From contig NZ_QICH01000001.1 in the NCBI RefSeq assembly GCF_003194565.2, positions 62,001 to 126,000 of the forward strand: 64,000 nt of DNA. The letters are read 5' to 3'. The notes beneath the pieces are model-generated. The model ran no database searches. It saw only the letters and a program-made list of their open reading frames with translations, and was not told the DNA's origin. Below, one piece after another: positions 25,419 through 33,719 of this stretch. The stretch comes from Kangiella spongicola. Lineage in GTDB: Bacteria; Pseudomonadota; Gammaproteobacteria; Enterobacterales; Kangiellaceae. Position numbers and translations under genes: made by a program. Numbering within the stretch: the first letter of the stretch is position 1; every line of letters begins with the position of its first letter.

Positions 25419-27635
25419 ATGCTCGACCGTGCCAGTGTCATTGACCAAAACTTTTTAATCGCACTTAAAACTGCAAAATTTCCTAATAAAATCAGCAACA
25501 TACCTGCTAGCGCGACGCAGCTATCGCCACAGGAGTTTGTGCAATTATTTGAGTCACAGCTGATCAGTCGACACCTCGACTTACGTGCCCGTATTTTAAA
25601 GGATCAAGGTATTGGTTTTTACACCATCGGCAGCAGTGGCCACGAGGGTAATGCTACCCTTGGTAAAGCCTTTAGATATAACGATATAGCTTTTTTGCAT
25701 TACCGATCAGGGGCTTTGATGGCGGAGCGTTCGCGCCAAGTACCCAACATCGATCCAATTAAGGACCAAATCTTGTCTTTGGTCGCGGCAAAAGATGATC
25801 CTATCTCGCAAGGTCGCCACAAAGTCTTTGGGTCAGCCAAGCTTTTTGTACCACCACAAACCAGTACCATTGCCTCGCATTTACCCAAAGCTATGGGGGC
25901 CGCTTGGTCACTGGGTCGTGCACACCGTACCGGTTTCGACAGCTCTATCCCAAATGATGGTGTGGTCTTGTGTAACTTTGGTGATGCTAGCTTTAACCAC
26001 GCGACCGCACAGTCTGCGTTTAACGCTGCCCAATATCTTTCCTATAAAGGCGAGCCATTGCCCTTAGTCTTTATTTGTGAGGATAACGGCATTGGTATTT
26101 CAGTTTCTACGCCGGAAAACTGGGTCGAAAATAACGTTAAAAATCGTCATAGTATCGAATACATTCAATGCAACGGCTTACACCTGCCAGATGCTTATAT
26201 GGCTGCGCAAGAAGCCGAGGAAATCGCTCGTTATGAGCGCAGACCTGTATTCCTGCACATGAAAACTGTGCGCTTAATGGGCCATGCCGGAAACGATACC
26301 GAGAGCATGTATCACACGGTTGAGCACATCGAGAAAACCGAAGCACAAGATCCCCTATTACATTCAGCTCGTTTATGTATCGAGGCGGGTTATTTATCGA
26401 CCGATGATATTTTGACCATGTATGAAAATACCCGTCAAAAAGTAGAAAAAGTCGCCGAACAAGCAATTAAATTACCGAAACTCTCGAGCGCTGAAGAAGT
26501 ATGCGCCTCGATTGCACCAGAACGTCCTGCACAAGAAAAGCCACCTGTTCCTACGTTAAGCAGACGTCATGAACTTTTTGAGGTAGGTCGTCAATTTAAG
26601 TTTTTGGATAAACCGCGAAGCATGGCTCAGTTGATTAACTACGCCCTGACCGACTTAATGGAGCAGTATCAAAATATCATCATGTTCGGCGAAGATGTGG
26701 GTAAAAAAGGCGGTGTTTATAGCGTGTCGACCAATTTACAGAAGCGATTTGGCGCCGATCGCGTATTCGACACTATGCTCGACGAAACCAGTATTTTGGG
26801 TAACGCCATCGGCGCGGCTCACCTTGGCTATTTGCCGATCCCGGAAATACAATTCCTTGCTTATACCCACAATGCTGTGGATCAGATTCGCGGCGAAGCG
26901 TCGACCTTGTCGTTCTTCTCGAATAATCAGTTCACCAACCCAATGGTCATTCGCATCGCTGGCCTCGCCTACCAAAAAGGCTTTGGTGGACACTTTCATA
27001 ACGACAACAGCATGGCTTTCCTACGTGAAATTCCAGGCGTTATCGTCGCTTGTCCGTCTCATGGTCAAGATGCAGCGAAAATGCTACGCGAAGCGGTGCG
27101 TTTAGCCGATGAACAAAAGCGCGTGGTTATATTTCTTGAACCTATTGCCCTCTATCACGCTAAAGATTTGCATGAAACTGGCGATAACGGTTGGTTAGGC
27201 GTTTATCCTGAGCCGACAGAAGTTGTCAATTTTGGGGAGCCAGCGTTATACGCGAGCGCTAGTAAAAAGCCGAGTAAAACCCTAATCATCAGCTACGGAA
27301 ACGGCCACTATTTATCGCAACAAGCACAGAAAATACTACAAGATAAATACAAAACCGCTGTAGATATTATAGATATCCGCTGGTTGGCACCACTGAATCA
27401 CCAAGCCATCGCTGATATCGCTAAAAATTATCAGAACGTCTTGGTGGTTGATGAGTGCCGTAAAACGGGCTCGCTCAGCGAAGAGCTCATTACTGGCCTT
27501 GTCGAAAACTTAGACTCAACGCCAACAGTCAAACGTATTACAGGCCATGACACTTTTATCCCTATCGGAAACTCTTGGCAGTTTGTACTTCCAAGCAAAG
27601 AAGACATTGTTAAAGCAGTCAAAGAAATGCTCTAA
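25419..27635 (+). CDS. 2-oxoacid dehydrogenase E1, alpha and beta subunits fused
   Basis: A 738-residue thiamine-diphosphate enzyme. The first half (about 30-345) is E1-alpha-like, with the thiamine motif GDASFNHA...EDNGIGIS. After a linker around residue 380, the second half is E1-beta-like, with FGEDVGKKGGVYSVS, DRVFDTMLDE and VDECRKTGSLSEE. Such enzymes decarboxylate branched-chain or other 2-oxoacids and load the acyl group onto a lipoyl E2. No E2 or E3 gene is adjacent. The ATG has no visible ribosome site, so the start is only probable. Confidence 0.85.
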   Translation: MLDRASVIDQNFLIALKTAKFPNKISNIPASATQLSPQEFVQLFESQLISRHLDLRARILKDQGIGFYTIGSSGHEGNATLGKAFRYNDIAFLHYRSGALMAERSRQVPNIDPIKDQILSLVAAKDDPISQGRHKVFGSAKLFVPPQTSTIASHLPKAMGAAWSLGRAHRTGFDSSIPNDGVVLCNFGDASFNHATAQSAFNAAQYLSYKGEPLPLVFICEDNGIGISVSTPENWVENNVKNRHSIEYIQCNGLHLPDAYMAAQEAEEIARYERRPVFLHMKTVRLMGHAGNDTESMYHTVEHIEKTEAQDPLLHSARLCIEAGYLSTDDILTMYENTRQKVEKVAEQAIKLPKLSSAEEVCASIAPERPAQEKPPVPTLSRRHELFEVGRQFKFLDKPRSMAQLINYALTDLMEQYQNIIMFGEDVGKKGGVYSVSTNLQKRFGADRVFDTMLDETSILGNAIGAAHLGYLPIPEIQFLAYTHNAVDQIRGEASTLSFFSNNQFTNPMVIRIAGLAYQKGFGGHFHNDNSMAFLREIPGVIVACPSHGQDAAKMLREAVRLADEQKRVVIFLEPIALYHAKDLHETGDNGWLGVYPEPTEVVNFGEPALYASASKKPSKTLIISYGNGHYLSQQAQKILQDKYKTAVDIIDIRWLAPLNHQAIADIAKNYQNVLVVDECRKTGSLSEELITGLVENLDSTPTVKRITGHDTFIPIGNSWQFVLPSKEDIVKAVKEML

Positions 27636-27657
27636 AAGCCTGTAATAACAGGCCTTT
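27634..27657 (+). terminator. Weak terminator after the E1 fusion gene
   Basis: CCTGT/ACAGG stem flanked by an A-run and a T-run, with one bulged base. Lies at the stop codon. Confidence 0.55.
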
Positions 27658-27797
27658 TAGCCTATGTAGAGAATCGACAGCTTTTCAAATTCTGCTATAC
27701 TTTGGGCGGATTTATATTCGCCATTAGAAAAGATTTACTAGCCTGAGCTTGCCAAAAACCAATAAGTGCAAGTAGAACAATAACTTAAGGAGCTTTC

Positions 27798-29846
27798 ATG
27801 AGTGACAAACCTTTACCGCCTCCGGTGGTCTCGGCTGAGCGAAACTTAACCGAGCTGACGGTTAAAGCATTGATACTAGGTGCCCTACTATCGATGATTT
27901 TAGCTGCTGCGAACGCTTACATCGGACTACTGGTTGGTTTAACTGTTTCTGCGTCGATTCCTGCCGCGGCCGTGTCGATGGGGGTTTTGCGGCTCTTCAG
28001 ACGCTCTACCATCCTTGAAAACAATATGGTTCAAACCTCCGCCTCCGCGGGTGAATCCTTAGTCGCAGGTATTATTTTCACCATCCCTGCACTGGTTATG
28101 ATGAACGCTTGGACGGGTTATGAATACGGCCCAATGGTCTCAATCGCAATTCTTGGTGGTATCTTAGGGGTTGCCTTCACCATTCCATTACGTCGCGCGC
28201 TCATTGTCGAAGCAAAGCTTAAATTCCCTGAGGGTGTTGCTACTGCTGAGGTATTGAAAACTGGCGGTATCGAAACCGATAAAGACCACCCTGAGCACGT
28301 ACATAACGAAGAAGCCGCCAAAGGTTTCAAAATGCTACTGGTAGCAGCAGGTTTAGGCGGTTTATTCAAAGTATTGGAATCGGCGATTGGCGTTCTTTCG
28401 AGTGGTGTTGCGACCATTAAAAGCTTCTTAACGGGCAAATACCTGTTTATGGGCAGCATCACATTAAGCCCAGCTTTGATTGGCGTAGGCTATATTGTTG
28501 GTCTTAACATTGCTGTTTTAGTTTTCTTAGGCGGTGTAATCGGTACTTTAATTGGTGTCCCTTTAAACTGGCTCTTTAACTCAGACGCTCTAATGCAAAC
28601 CGTTGGTATCCCAGCGGGCACCCCAATGAGCGAGTTTACCGATGGTCAATGGAGCGCGCTAGCGAATGAAGCATGGCAGAACTGTCGTCGCATTGGTGTT
28701 GGTGCCATGATGGTTGGTGGTGTTTGGTCATTGATTAGCTTAGCCAAGCCTCTTTGGAATGGTATTAAAACCAGTCTAGCCGCATACAAAGCAACGAAAA
28801 GTGGCGAAGGCCAAAAGATTCTTCGTACAGAATACGATACGCCTATCAACTATGTCGGTATCTTAATTCTGATCGCGATCGTTCCATTATTCTTTATCTT
28901 CTATAACGCACTCGGCGAATACGAAAGTAAGTTAATGATCGCGAGCATTATGACAGTCTTAATGCTGGTGTTTGGTTTCATTTTCGCCTCGGTAGCCGGT
29001 TATATGGCTGGTTTAGTCGGTAGCTCAAACAATCCAATTTCAGGTGTTACTATTGCCACGGTTATCGTTTCTGCCCTAATTTTATTACAACTGATGGGCA
29101 ACGAAGGAATGGCTGCAACATTAGGCCCAATCGCCGTTATTTTCCTAGCAGGCATGATCTGCTCAGCGGCTGCAATCGCTGGCGATAATATGCAAGATTT
29201 GAAGTGTGGTCACGTTCTTGGTGCAACACCATGGCGTCAGCAGATCTTCCAGATCGTAGGTGTCGTGGCGGCAGCTCTGGTTATTCCTTTCGTACTGGAT
29301 ATCCTTGACCAAGGTTATGGTATCGGTCGTCCAAGCCCATTAAACCCTGATGCAACGCCATTATCAGCGCCGCAAGCAGGTTTAATGCGTGACTTATCGA
29401 CGGGTATTTTTGGTGCCGGTATTGAATGGAACTTTATCTTCATCGGCTTCGCACTTGCGATTGTACTAATTATTCTTGATACCATCCAAGAGAAACGCGG
29501 CTCTGACGTTCGTTTCCCAGTTCTTGCTGTGGCGGTTGGTATTTACTTACCATTAGGTCTTTCTGTACCAATTTTCGTGGGTGGCTTAATCGCACACATC
29601 ATTAAGAAGAAAACAGCGAAACAGAGTGACGAAGTTAAAAAGAAACGCGAAGGCACTGGCTTACTAATTGCTTCAGGTTTAATTACGGGTGAAGCCCTAC
29701 TTGGTGTTTTAGTCGCTGTAGCCGCTGTTGTTTGGCAGGGTTCGGTTCCATTAATGGGCGATTCATTAATGAGTCAAATCCTAGGTTTAGCTGGATTAAT
29801 CTTTGTTTGTGGTTACCTCTATCGCAAAACCATTAAAACAAAATAA
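27798..29846 (+). CDS. OPT-family oligopeptide transporter
   Basis: A 682-residue inner-membrane protein with about 14-16 hydrophobic segments. N-terminal ELTVKALILGALLS and ANAYIGLLVG and the NMVQTSASAGES loop are typical of bacterial OPT proteins, which take up oligopeptides or metal-chelate compounds by proton symport. Ribosome site AAGGAG precedes the ATG. It stands alone, ahead of a terminator; substrate cannot be read. Confidence 0.92.
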   Translation: MSDKPLPPPVVSAERNLTELTVKALILGALLSMILAAANAYIGLLVGLTVSASIPAAAVSMGVLRLFRRSTILENNMVQTSASAGESLVAGIIFTIPALVMMNAWTGYEYGPMVSIAILGGILGVAFTIPLRRALIVEAKLKFPEGVATAEVLKTGGIETDKDHPEHVHNEEAAKGFKMLLVAAGLGGLFKVLESAIGVLSSGVATIKSFLTGKYLFMGSITLSPALIGVGYIVGLNIAVLVFLGGVIGTLIGVPLNWLFNSDALMQTVGIPAGTPMSEFTDGQWSALANEAWQNCRRIGVGAMMVGGVWSLISLAKPLWNGIKTSLAAYKATKSGEGQKILRTEYDTPINYVGILILIAIVPLFFIFYNALGEYESKLMIASIMTVLMLVFGFIFASVAGYMAGLVGSSNNPISGVTIATVIVSALILLQLMGNEGMAATLGPIAVIFLAGMICSAAAIAGDNMQDLKCGHVLGATPWRQQIFQIVGVVAAALVIPFVLDILDQGYGIGRPSPLNPDATPLSAPQAGLMRDLSTGIFGAGIEWNFIFIGFALAIVLIILDTIQEKRGSDVRFPVLAVAVGIYLPLGLSVPIFVGGLIAHIIKKKTAKQSDEVKKKREGTGLLIASGLITGEALLGVLVAVAAVVWQGSVPLMGDSLMSQILGLAGLIFVCGYLYRKTIKTK

Positions 29847-29898
29847 TCTTAAAAGCTTGTTTTGGAGACATCTTGCAAGAAAAGCTAACAGAAAAGCA

Positions 29899-29926
29899 AA
29901 AGGGTCCTTAGGGGCCCTTTTTTATA
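29899..29926 (+). terminator. Terminator after the OPT gene
   Basis: AAAGGGTCC/GGCCCTTT hairpin with one G-T pair, then a T-run. Confidence 0.75.
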
Positions 29927-29995
29927 ATAGCCGTAACTTGAAATACCACTCGCTTGGACCAATACCACTACTATCAAAATTCAAAAGGACTCACC

Positions 29996-30817
29996 ATGTT
30001 AGCGTTTTATATATTTTTGCTGTTCTGCGTTGGGCTTATCGTATGGATAGCGACCTCTAACATTCGCAAGCGAATAAAACGCCAGTCCATCGTTGAGCAA
30101 CCTTTCCCTAAGGAATGGCGTCAGATTTTACGCAAAAATCTTAGTTTCTTTTATAAGATGCCAACGGACCTCCAGCTACAACTTAAAGATAAGATGAAAA
30201 TTTTCTTAGCGGAGAAGCAGTTTGTTGGGCATCAAGAACAGCCAATCACCGATGAAGTTCGAGTCACTATCGCAGTCCAAGCATGTCTACTACTCTTAAA
30301 CCGCAATACCCAGTATTACCCTTTCTTGCAAACGATTGCGGTTTATCCAGCAGCTTTTATCACCAATCGCGCCATTCAAGATGGTTCTGGCGTTCATCAG
30401 CGAGATTCACGCGTTATATTAGGCGAATCTTGGAATCGTGGGAAAGTGATCTTATCGTGGCAGGATTCCGCTAGTGGCGGTGCTGACTTTGAGGATGGGC
30501 ACAACTTAGTGATTCATGAGTTTGCGCATCAGCTTGATGGCGAATCAGGCACCACCAACGGCGCGCCACCACTCGCTAAAGGCCATGACTATAAGAAATG
30601 GTCACAAGTCTTATCATCAGAGTTTGAAAAGCTACGCCAACAAGCCCTGAACAATGAGCCTACACTTATTGATAAATATGGCGCCACTAACCCTGCCGAA
30701 TTTTTCGCTGTCTCTAGCGAAGTCTTTTTTGAACGCCCTAAAGATTTACGCCTAAAACACCGAGAACTTTATCAACAGTTACAGCAATTTTATAATGTCG
30801 ATCCAGCCAGCTGGTAG
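29996..30817 (+). CDS. mtfA: MtfA-type zinc peptidase
   Basis: A 273-residue M90-family peptidase. One N-terminal membrane helix (about 2-18) is followed by a catalytic domain with the zinc motif HEFAHQLDGE and a downstream glutamate in NPAEFFAVSSEVFFE. In E. coli, MtfA binds and inactivates the Mlc repressor; the cytoplasmic form there lacks a membrane segment, so anchoring here is a difference. The ATG at 29996 with AAAGGA upstream is preferred over the TTG at 29954. Confidence 0.88.
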   Translation: MLAFYIFLLFCVGLIVWIATSNIRKRIKRQSIVEQPFPKEWRQILRKNLSFFYKMPTDLQLQLKDKMKIFLAEKQFVGHQEQPITDEVRVTIAVQACLLLLNRNTQYYPFLQTIAVYPAAFITNRAIQDGSGVHQRDSRVILGESWNRGKVILSWQDSASGGADFEDGHNLVIHEFAHQLDGESGTTNGAPPLAKGHDYKKWSQVLSSEFEKLRQQALNNEPTLIDKYGATNPAEFFAVSSEVFFERPKDLRLKHRELYQQLQQFYNVDPASW

Positions 30818-30862
30818 TCATATAAACTAAACATCGTCCGTAAAACCTTTACTCACCATAAC

Positions 30863-30876
30863 TTGATATAAATCAA
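30863..30876 (+). promoter_or_regulatory. Perfect FNR/DNR box before the porin-dnr operon
   Basis: TTGAT-ATAA-ATCAA matches the FNR/DNR consensus exactly. It is centred about 70 bases before the porin ATG, so the regulator gene downstream may control its own operon. Confidence 0.8.
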
Positions 30877-30938
30877 CACTCACTATCATTAATTACCCTA
30901 ACCTTATAGCTACTTAAGGGTAAAAGGGTAATCTCACG

Positions 30939-32129
30939 ATGAAACCACTTCAAACCAGTTTGGCCATCATATTAGCAATATCCCCATTCACATTTTTGGC
31001 CGACAAAGCTTCAGGCAGCGATAAAGAGGAGCTCAATCAGCATAATGTAACGTTAGATTTTCGCTACCGCTTAGAAGACGTGTCTCAAAGCAATCTTCTC
31101 GACGATGCATTAGCTTCGACATTACGCTCACGATTAACCTTCACCAGCAAAGAAAAGAATGACTTTTCCGCTATTATCGAATTTGATGATGTTAGAACTT
31201 TGTTTACCTACGATGAACATAATAGCTTACGTAATGGCATCCTGACTCATTCGGTAGTGGCCGACCCTGAGGGCACCGAACTCAACCAAGCAGCCGTTTT
31301 ATACCGAGGTTTTGGAAACACGCAAATAACACTTGGCCGTCAACGAATCAACCTTGGCAACCAACGATTTGTCGGTGGCGTAGCGTGGCGTCAAAATGAA
31401 CAAACCTACGATGCTGTGACTATCGAGAATCACTCGTTTGCAGACTCGACACTGAAGTATGGTTACCTTGAGAATGTAAACAATATTTTAGGTGATAACG
31501 AACAATCTAATAGCCATCTTTTTGATTATCACTGGAGTGGAGCAGAAACCTTTCAGCTTTCTGCTTTCGGTTACTTCTTAGACTTTAAGGATAGTCCCAA
31601 TAAGTCCAGCAGAACCCTTGGACTTAGAATAAGCAACACCAAGCCATCTAGGGTTGTTTGGAACTTAAGTTACGCCAAGCAAGCTGATTTTGGGGATAAC
31701 CCTAACGATCTAAGCGCTAGTTACTACCAGGGCGAGCTTGGTTATCGCTTTGATCCGCTGACTCTAAAATTAGGGCGAGAAGTCTTAAGTGGTGAAGCGA
31801 ATAACCCTGGACAGGCTTTCCAAACTCCTTTGGCGACTAAACATAAATTCCAAGGTTGGGCTGATCAGTTCCTAGTAACTCCTGATGCCGGTATTGAAGA
31901 TAATTACTTAGCGCTGAACACTGGCTGGGATAAGATCAAGTTAACTGTCAGTTATCACGATTATCAAGCGGAAGATTCGAACCTTGATTATGGCTCAGAA
32001 ATCAATGTTGCCCTAAACCATCAGTTATCTAAAGAGTACAGCCTGAGTTTTAAACTAGCGGACTATAACGCCAAGCAACACTCGGTAGATACTCGAAAAG
32101 CTTGGTTTATGATTCACGCAAGGTTCTAA
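30939..32129 (+). CDS. Outer-membrane porin of the alginate-export type
   Basis: A 396-residue protein with an N-terminal signal peptide (cleavage near 25-28) and alternating beta-strand patterns, aromatic girdle residues, and a C-terminal phenylalanine (MIHARF) as in outer-membrane barrels. The stretches YRLEDV and RTLGLRIS...YAKQ resemble Alginate_exp-type porins found near respiratory genes in Pseudomonas relatives. It follows a perfect FNR/DNR site and is 11 bases upstream of a DNR-type regulator. Substrate is unknown. Confidence 0.78.
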   Translation: MKPLQTSLAIILAISPFTFLADKASGSDKEELNQHNVTLDFRYRLEDVSQSNLLDDALASTLRSRLTFTSKEKNDFSAIIEFDDVRTLFTYDEHNSLRNGILTHSVVADPEGTELNQAAVLYRGFGNTQITLGRQRINLGNQRFVGGVAWRQNEQTYDAVTIENHSFADSTLKYGYLENVNNILGDNEQSNSHLFDYHWSGAETFQLSAFGYFLDFKDSPNKSSRTLGLRISNTKPSRVVWNLSYAKQADFGDNPNDLSASYYQGELGYRFDPLTLKLGREVLSGEANNPGQAFQTPLATKHKFQGWADQFLVTPDAGIEDNYLALNTGWDKIKLTVSYHDYQAEDSNLDYGSEINVALNHQLSKEYSLSFKLADYNAKQHSVDTRKAWFMIHARF

Positions 32130-32140
32130 GAGGGATCAAA

Positions 32141-32842
32141 ATGCACGACTCCGTGATCAAGCAACATACAGCTCTAATAAGAAAAAGTTTCTTATTACAA
32201 CCCTTGCCTGAAAAAGCATTAGATGAGCTACTTGCTAATTCTAAAATTAATGACTTTAATCGTGAAGATATCATCATTAACCAAGGACAATCTGCACAGC
32301 ATTTCTTCTTAGTTTTGAAGGGTCAGTTAAAGCTGACTCTACTGTCTAGCGAAGGTAAGGAGAAAATTGTTAAGTTCGTTGATGCTGGCGACACCTTCGC
32401 GGAAGCCATCATGTTTTTGCAGGGTAAGCATTATCCAATTAGCGCTATTTCTACCAAGAAAAGTACTGTTTTATCTATACCGAATGAACAATATTACAAA
32501 CTGTTAAGTGGCAACAGCGAGTTGTGTATGAAAATGCTAGGCAATATTTGTCTAAAAATGCGGGGGCATGTTAACGAAATTGAGATGCTGACCATTCTCG
32601 ATGCTTCGCAAAGAGTGTTGAAGTTTTTCTATGACCTTATGCCTTGCAACATAAAGAATGGCGAGTCATATCCTGTTACCATGTCGAAGAAGCTGATCGC
32701 GAGTAAGCTATCGATGCGCGCCGAAACCTTCTCGAGAATATTAAAACGGTTTGAAGAGCAGCAGATCTTTGCCTTTAATCAACACCAGATATTGGTACTC
32801 GATCGCGATAAGATGGCGGATTTCCAAGCTTTTGCAGCATAA
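32141..32842 (+). CDS. DNR-type Crp/Fnr transcription regulator
   Basis: A 233-residue Crp/Fnr protein: cyclic-nucleotide-like beta-roll (about 20-130), dimer helix, and C-terminal winged helix. The recognition helix reads SMRAETFSRILKRF, with the E-x-x-S-R pattern that contacts TTGAT half-sites in FNR and DNR. N-terminal cysteines for an Fe-S cluster are lacking, so it is not FNR itself; DNR proteins sense nitric oxide through haem. The ATG at 32141 has AGAGGGA upstream and is preferred to the one at 32102. It ends 13 bases from the convergent nrdG. Confidence 0.87.
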   Translation: MHDSVIKQHTALIRKSFLLQPLPEKALDELLANSKINDFNREDIIINQGQSAQHFFLVLKGQLKLTLLSSEGKEKIVKFVDAGDTFAEAIMFLQGKHYPISAISTKKSTVLSIPNEQYYKLLSGNSELCMKMLGNICLKMRGHVNEIEMLTILDASQRVLKFFYDLMPCNIKNGESYPVTMSKKLIASKLSMRAETFSRILKRFEEQQIFAFNQHQILVLDRDKMADFQAFAA

Positions 32843-32855
32843 TAATTCTGAGTAA

Positions 32856-33560
32856 CTAAGCCACCCACTCAAACTTGGGGAATAATGCTTTAAGTTCTTG
32901 TTGCAGCATTTCTGCGCTAGTTTTATCGGTAATATTGGGTGCTAATGTGGGGTCTAGAAAAGTTGTGTTACGCGCGACTTGAACCTTATATGATTTAACT
33001 TTAAGTGCGGATAGTTTTTTAGCTAAAGAGGTTAATTGTTGCGGTTTGATTAGATCCCAATGGACGGTTGTACGACATTCATAATCAACATTTTCAGCTT
33101 GCAGCAATAGTTCTAAGCTTTCCCAATTTGAACTAGAAGCACCTTTTACTTGGATAAATTCATCCGCTAGAACTGGTAAGCCCTTAACATCAAAACCGAC
33201 CCAATCTATTAGTGGTAATAACTGTTTAAATCTTTTTGGAGCACAGCCACCAGTGTGCAGACCCACTTTAAAGCCTAACGCTTTCACCTCTTTTATCGCC
33301 TCCACAATACCCGCTTGCAACAAAGGTTCGCCGCCACTAAACACCACAGCTTCGAGCAACCCTTGGCGTTTTTTGAGAAGCTTTAACGTGTCTTGCCACT
33401 GATATTCTGTTTTCGTTTTACAATCAATTAGCTCTGGATTATGGCAATATCGACACTGCCAGGCACATCCTTGGCAATAAACCACATAAGAAAGATGATC
33501 GGGGTAATCGATGGTGGTTAGGGGAGTTACCCCCCCTATCCTTAGAGCTGGCATGCTCAC
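32856..33560 (-). CDS. nrdG: Anaerobic ribonucleotide reductase activating enzyme
   Basis: A 234-residue radical SAM enzyme with C32-x3-C36-x2-C39 (CAWQCRYC) for the [4Fe-4S] cluster and GGEPLLQ for S-adenosylmethionine binding. It generates the glycyl radical of class III ribonucleotide reductase under anaerobic conditions. The start is GTG at 33560 or ATG at 33554. It begins two bases after the 48-residue glycyl-radical gene, so activator and substrate domain are translated together. Confidence 0.93.
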   Translation of the reverse strand: MSMPALRIGGVTPLTTIDYPDHLSYVVYCQGCAWQCRYCHNPELIDCKTKTEYQWQDTLKLLKKRQGLLEAVVFSGGEPLLQAGIVEAIKEVKALGFKVGLHTGGCAPKRFKQLLPLIDWVGFDVKGLPVLADEFIQVKGASSSNWESLELLLQAENVDYECRTTVHWDLIKPQQLTSLAKKLSALKVKSYKVQVARNTTFLDPTLAPNITDKTSAEMLQQELKALFPKFEWVA

Positions 33561-33562
33561 CG

Positions 33563-33709
33563 TTAGGCGCCTTTCTCTTGAAAATGTAAACGCTCCTTAT
33601 GCTCGGATTGCTTACCTTTATTAAAGGCAGACACAGGTCTATGGTAGCCCATTACTCGCGTCCAGACCTCGCACTTTTGGCGCTCGTTATTATCGATAGT
33701 GTTTTTCAT
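33563..33709 (-). CDS. Separate glycyl-radical domain of class III ribonucleotide reductase
   Basis: A 48-residue protein containing CEVWTRVMGYHRPV. RVMGY is the glycyl-radical motif that normally lies at the extreme C-terminus of NrdD, with G21 here the predicted radical glycine. The preceding NrdD chain stops before this motif. AGGAG (33715-33719) overlaps the NrdD stop region and sits 5 bases before this ATG. The frame differs from that of nrdD, so neither stop-codon read-through nor selenocysteine explains it. It is a tight middle gene in nrdD-this-nrdG and probably completes the enzyme in trans. Confidence 0.85.
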   Translation of the reverse strand: MKNTIDNNERQKCEVWTRVMGYHRPVSAFNKGKQSEHKERLHFQEKGA

Positions 33710-33719
33710 AGTATCACTC

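Noticed and set aside
32141-32842. True FNR (oxygen-sensing Fe-S protein)
   Set aside because: The N-terminal cysteine cluster needed for the Fe-S centre is missing; DNR-like fits better.
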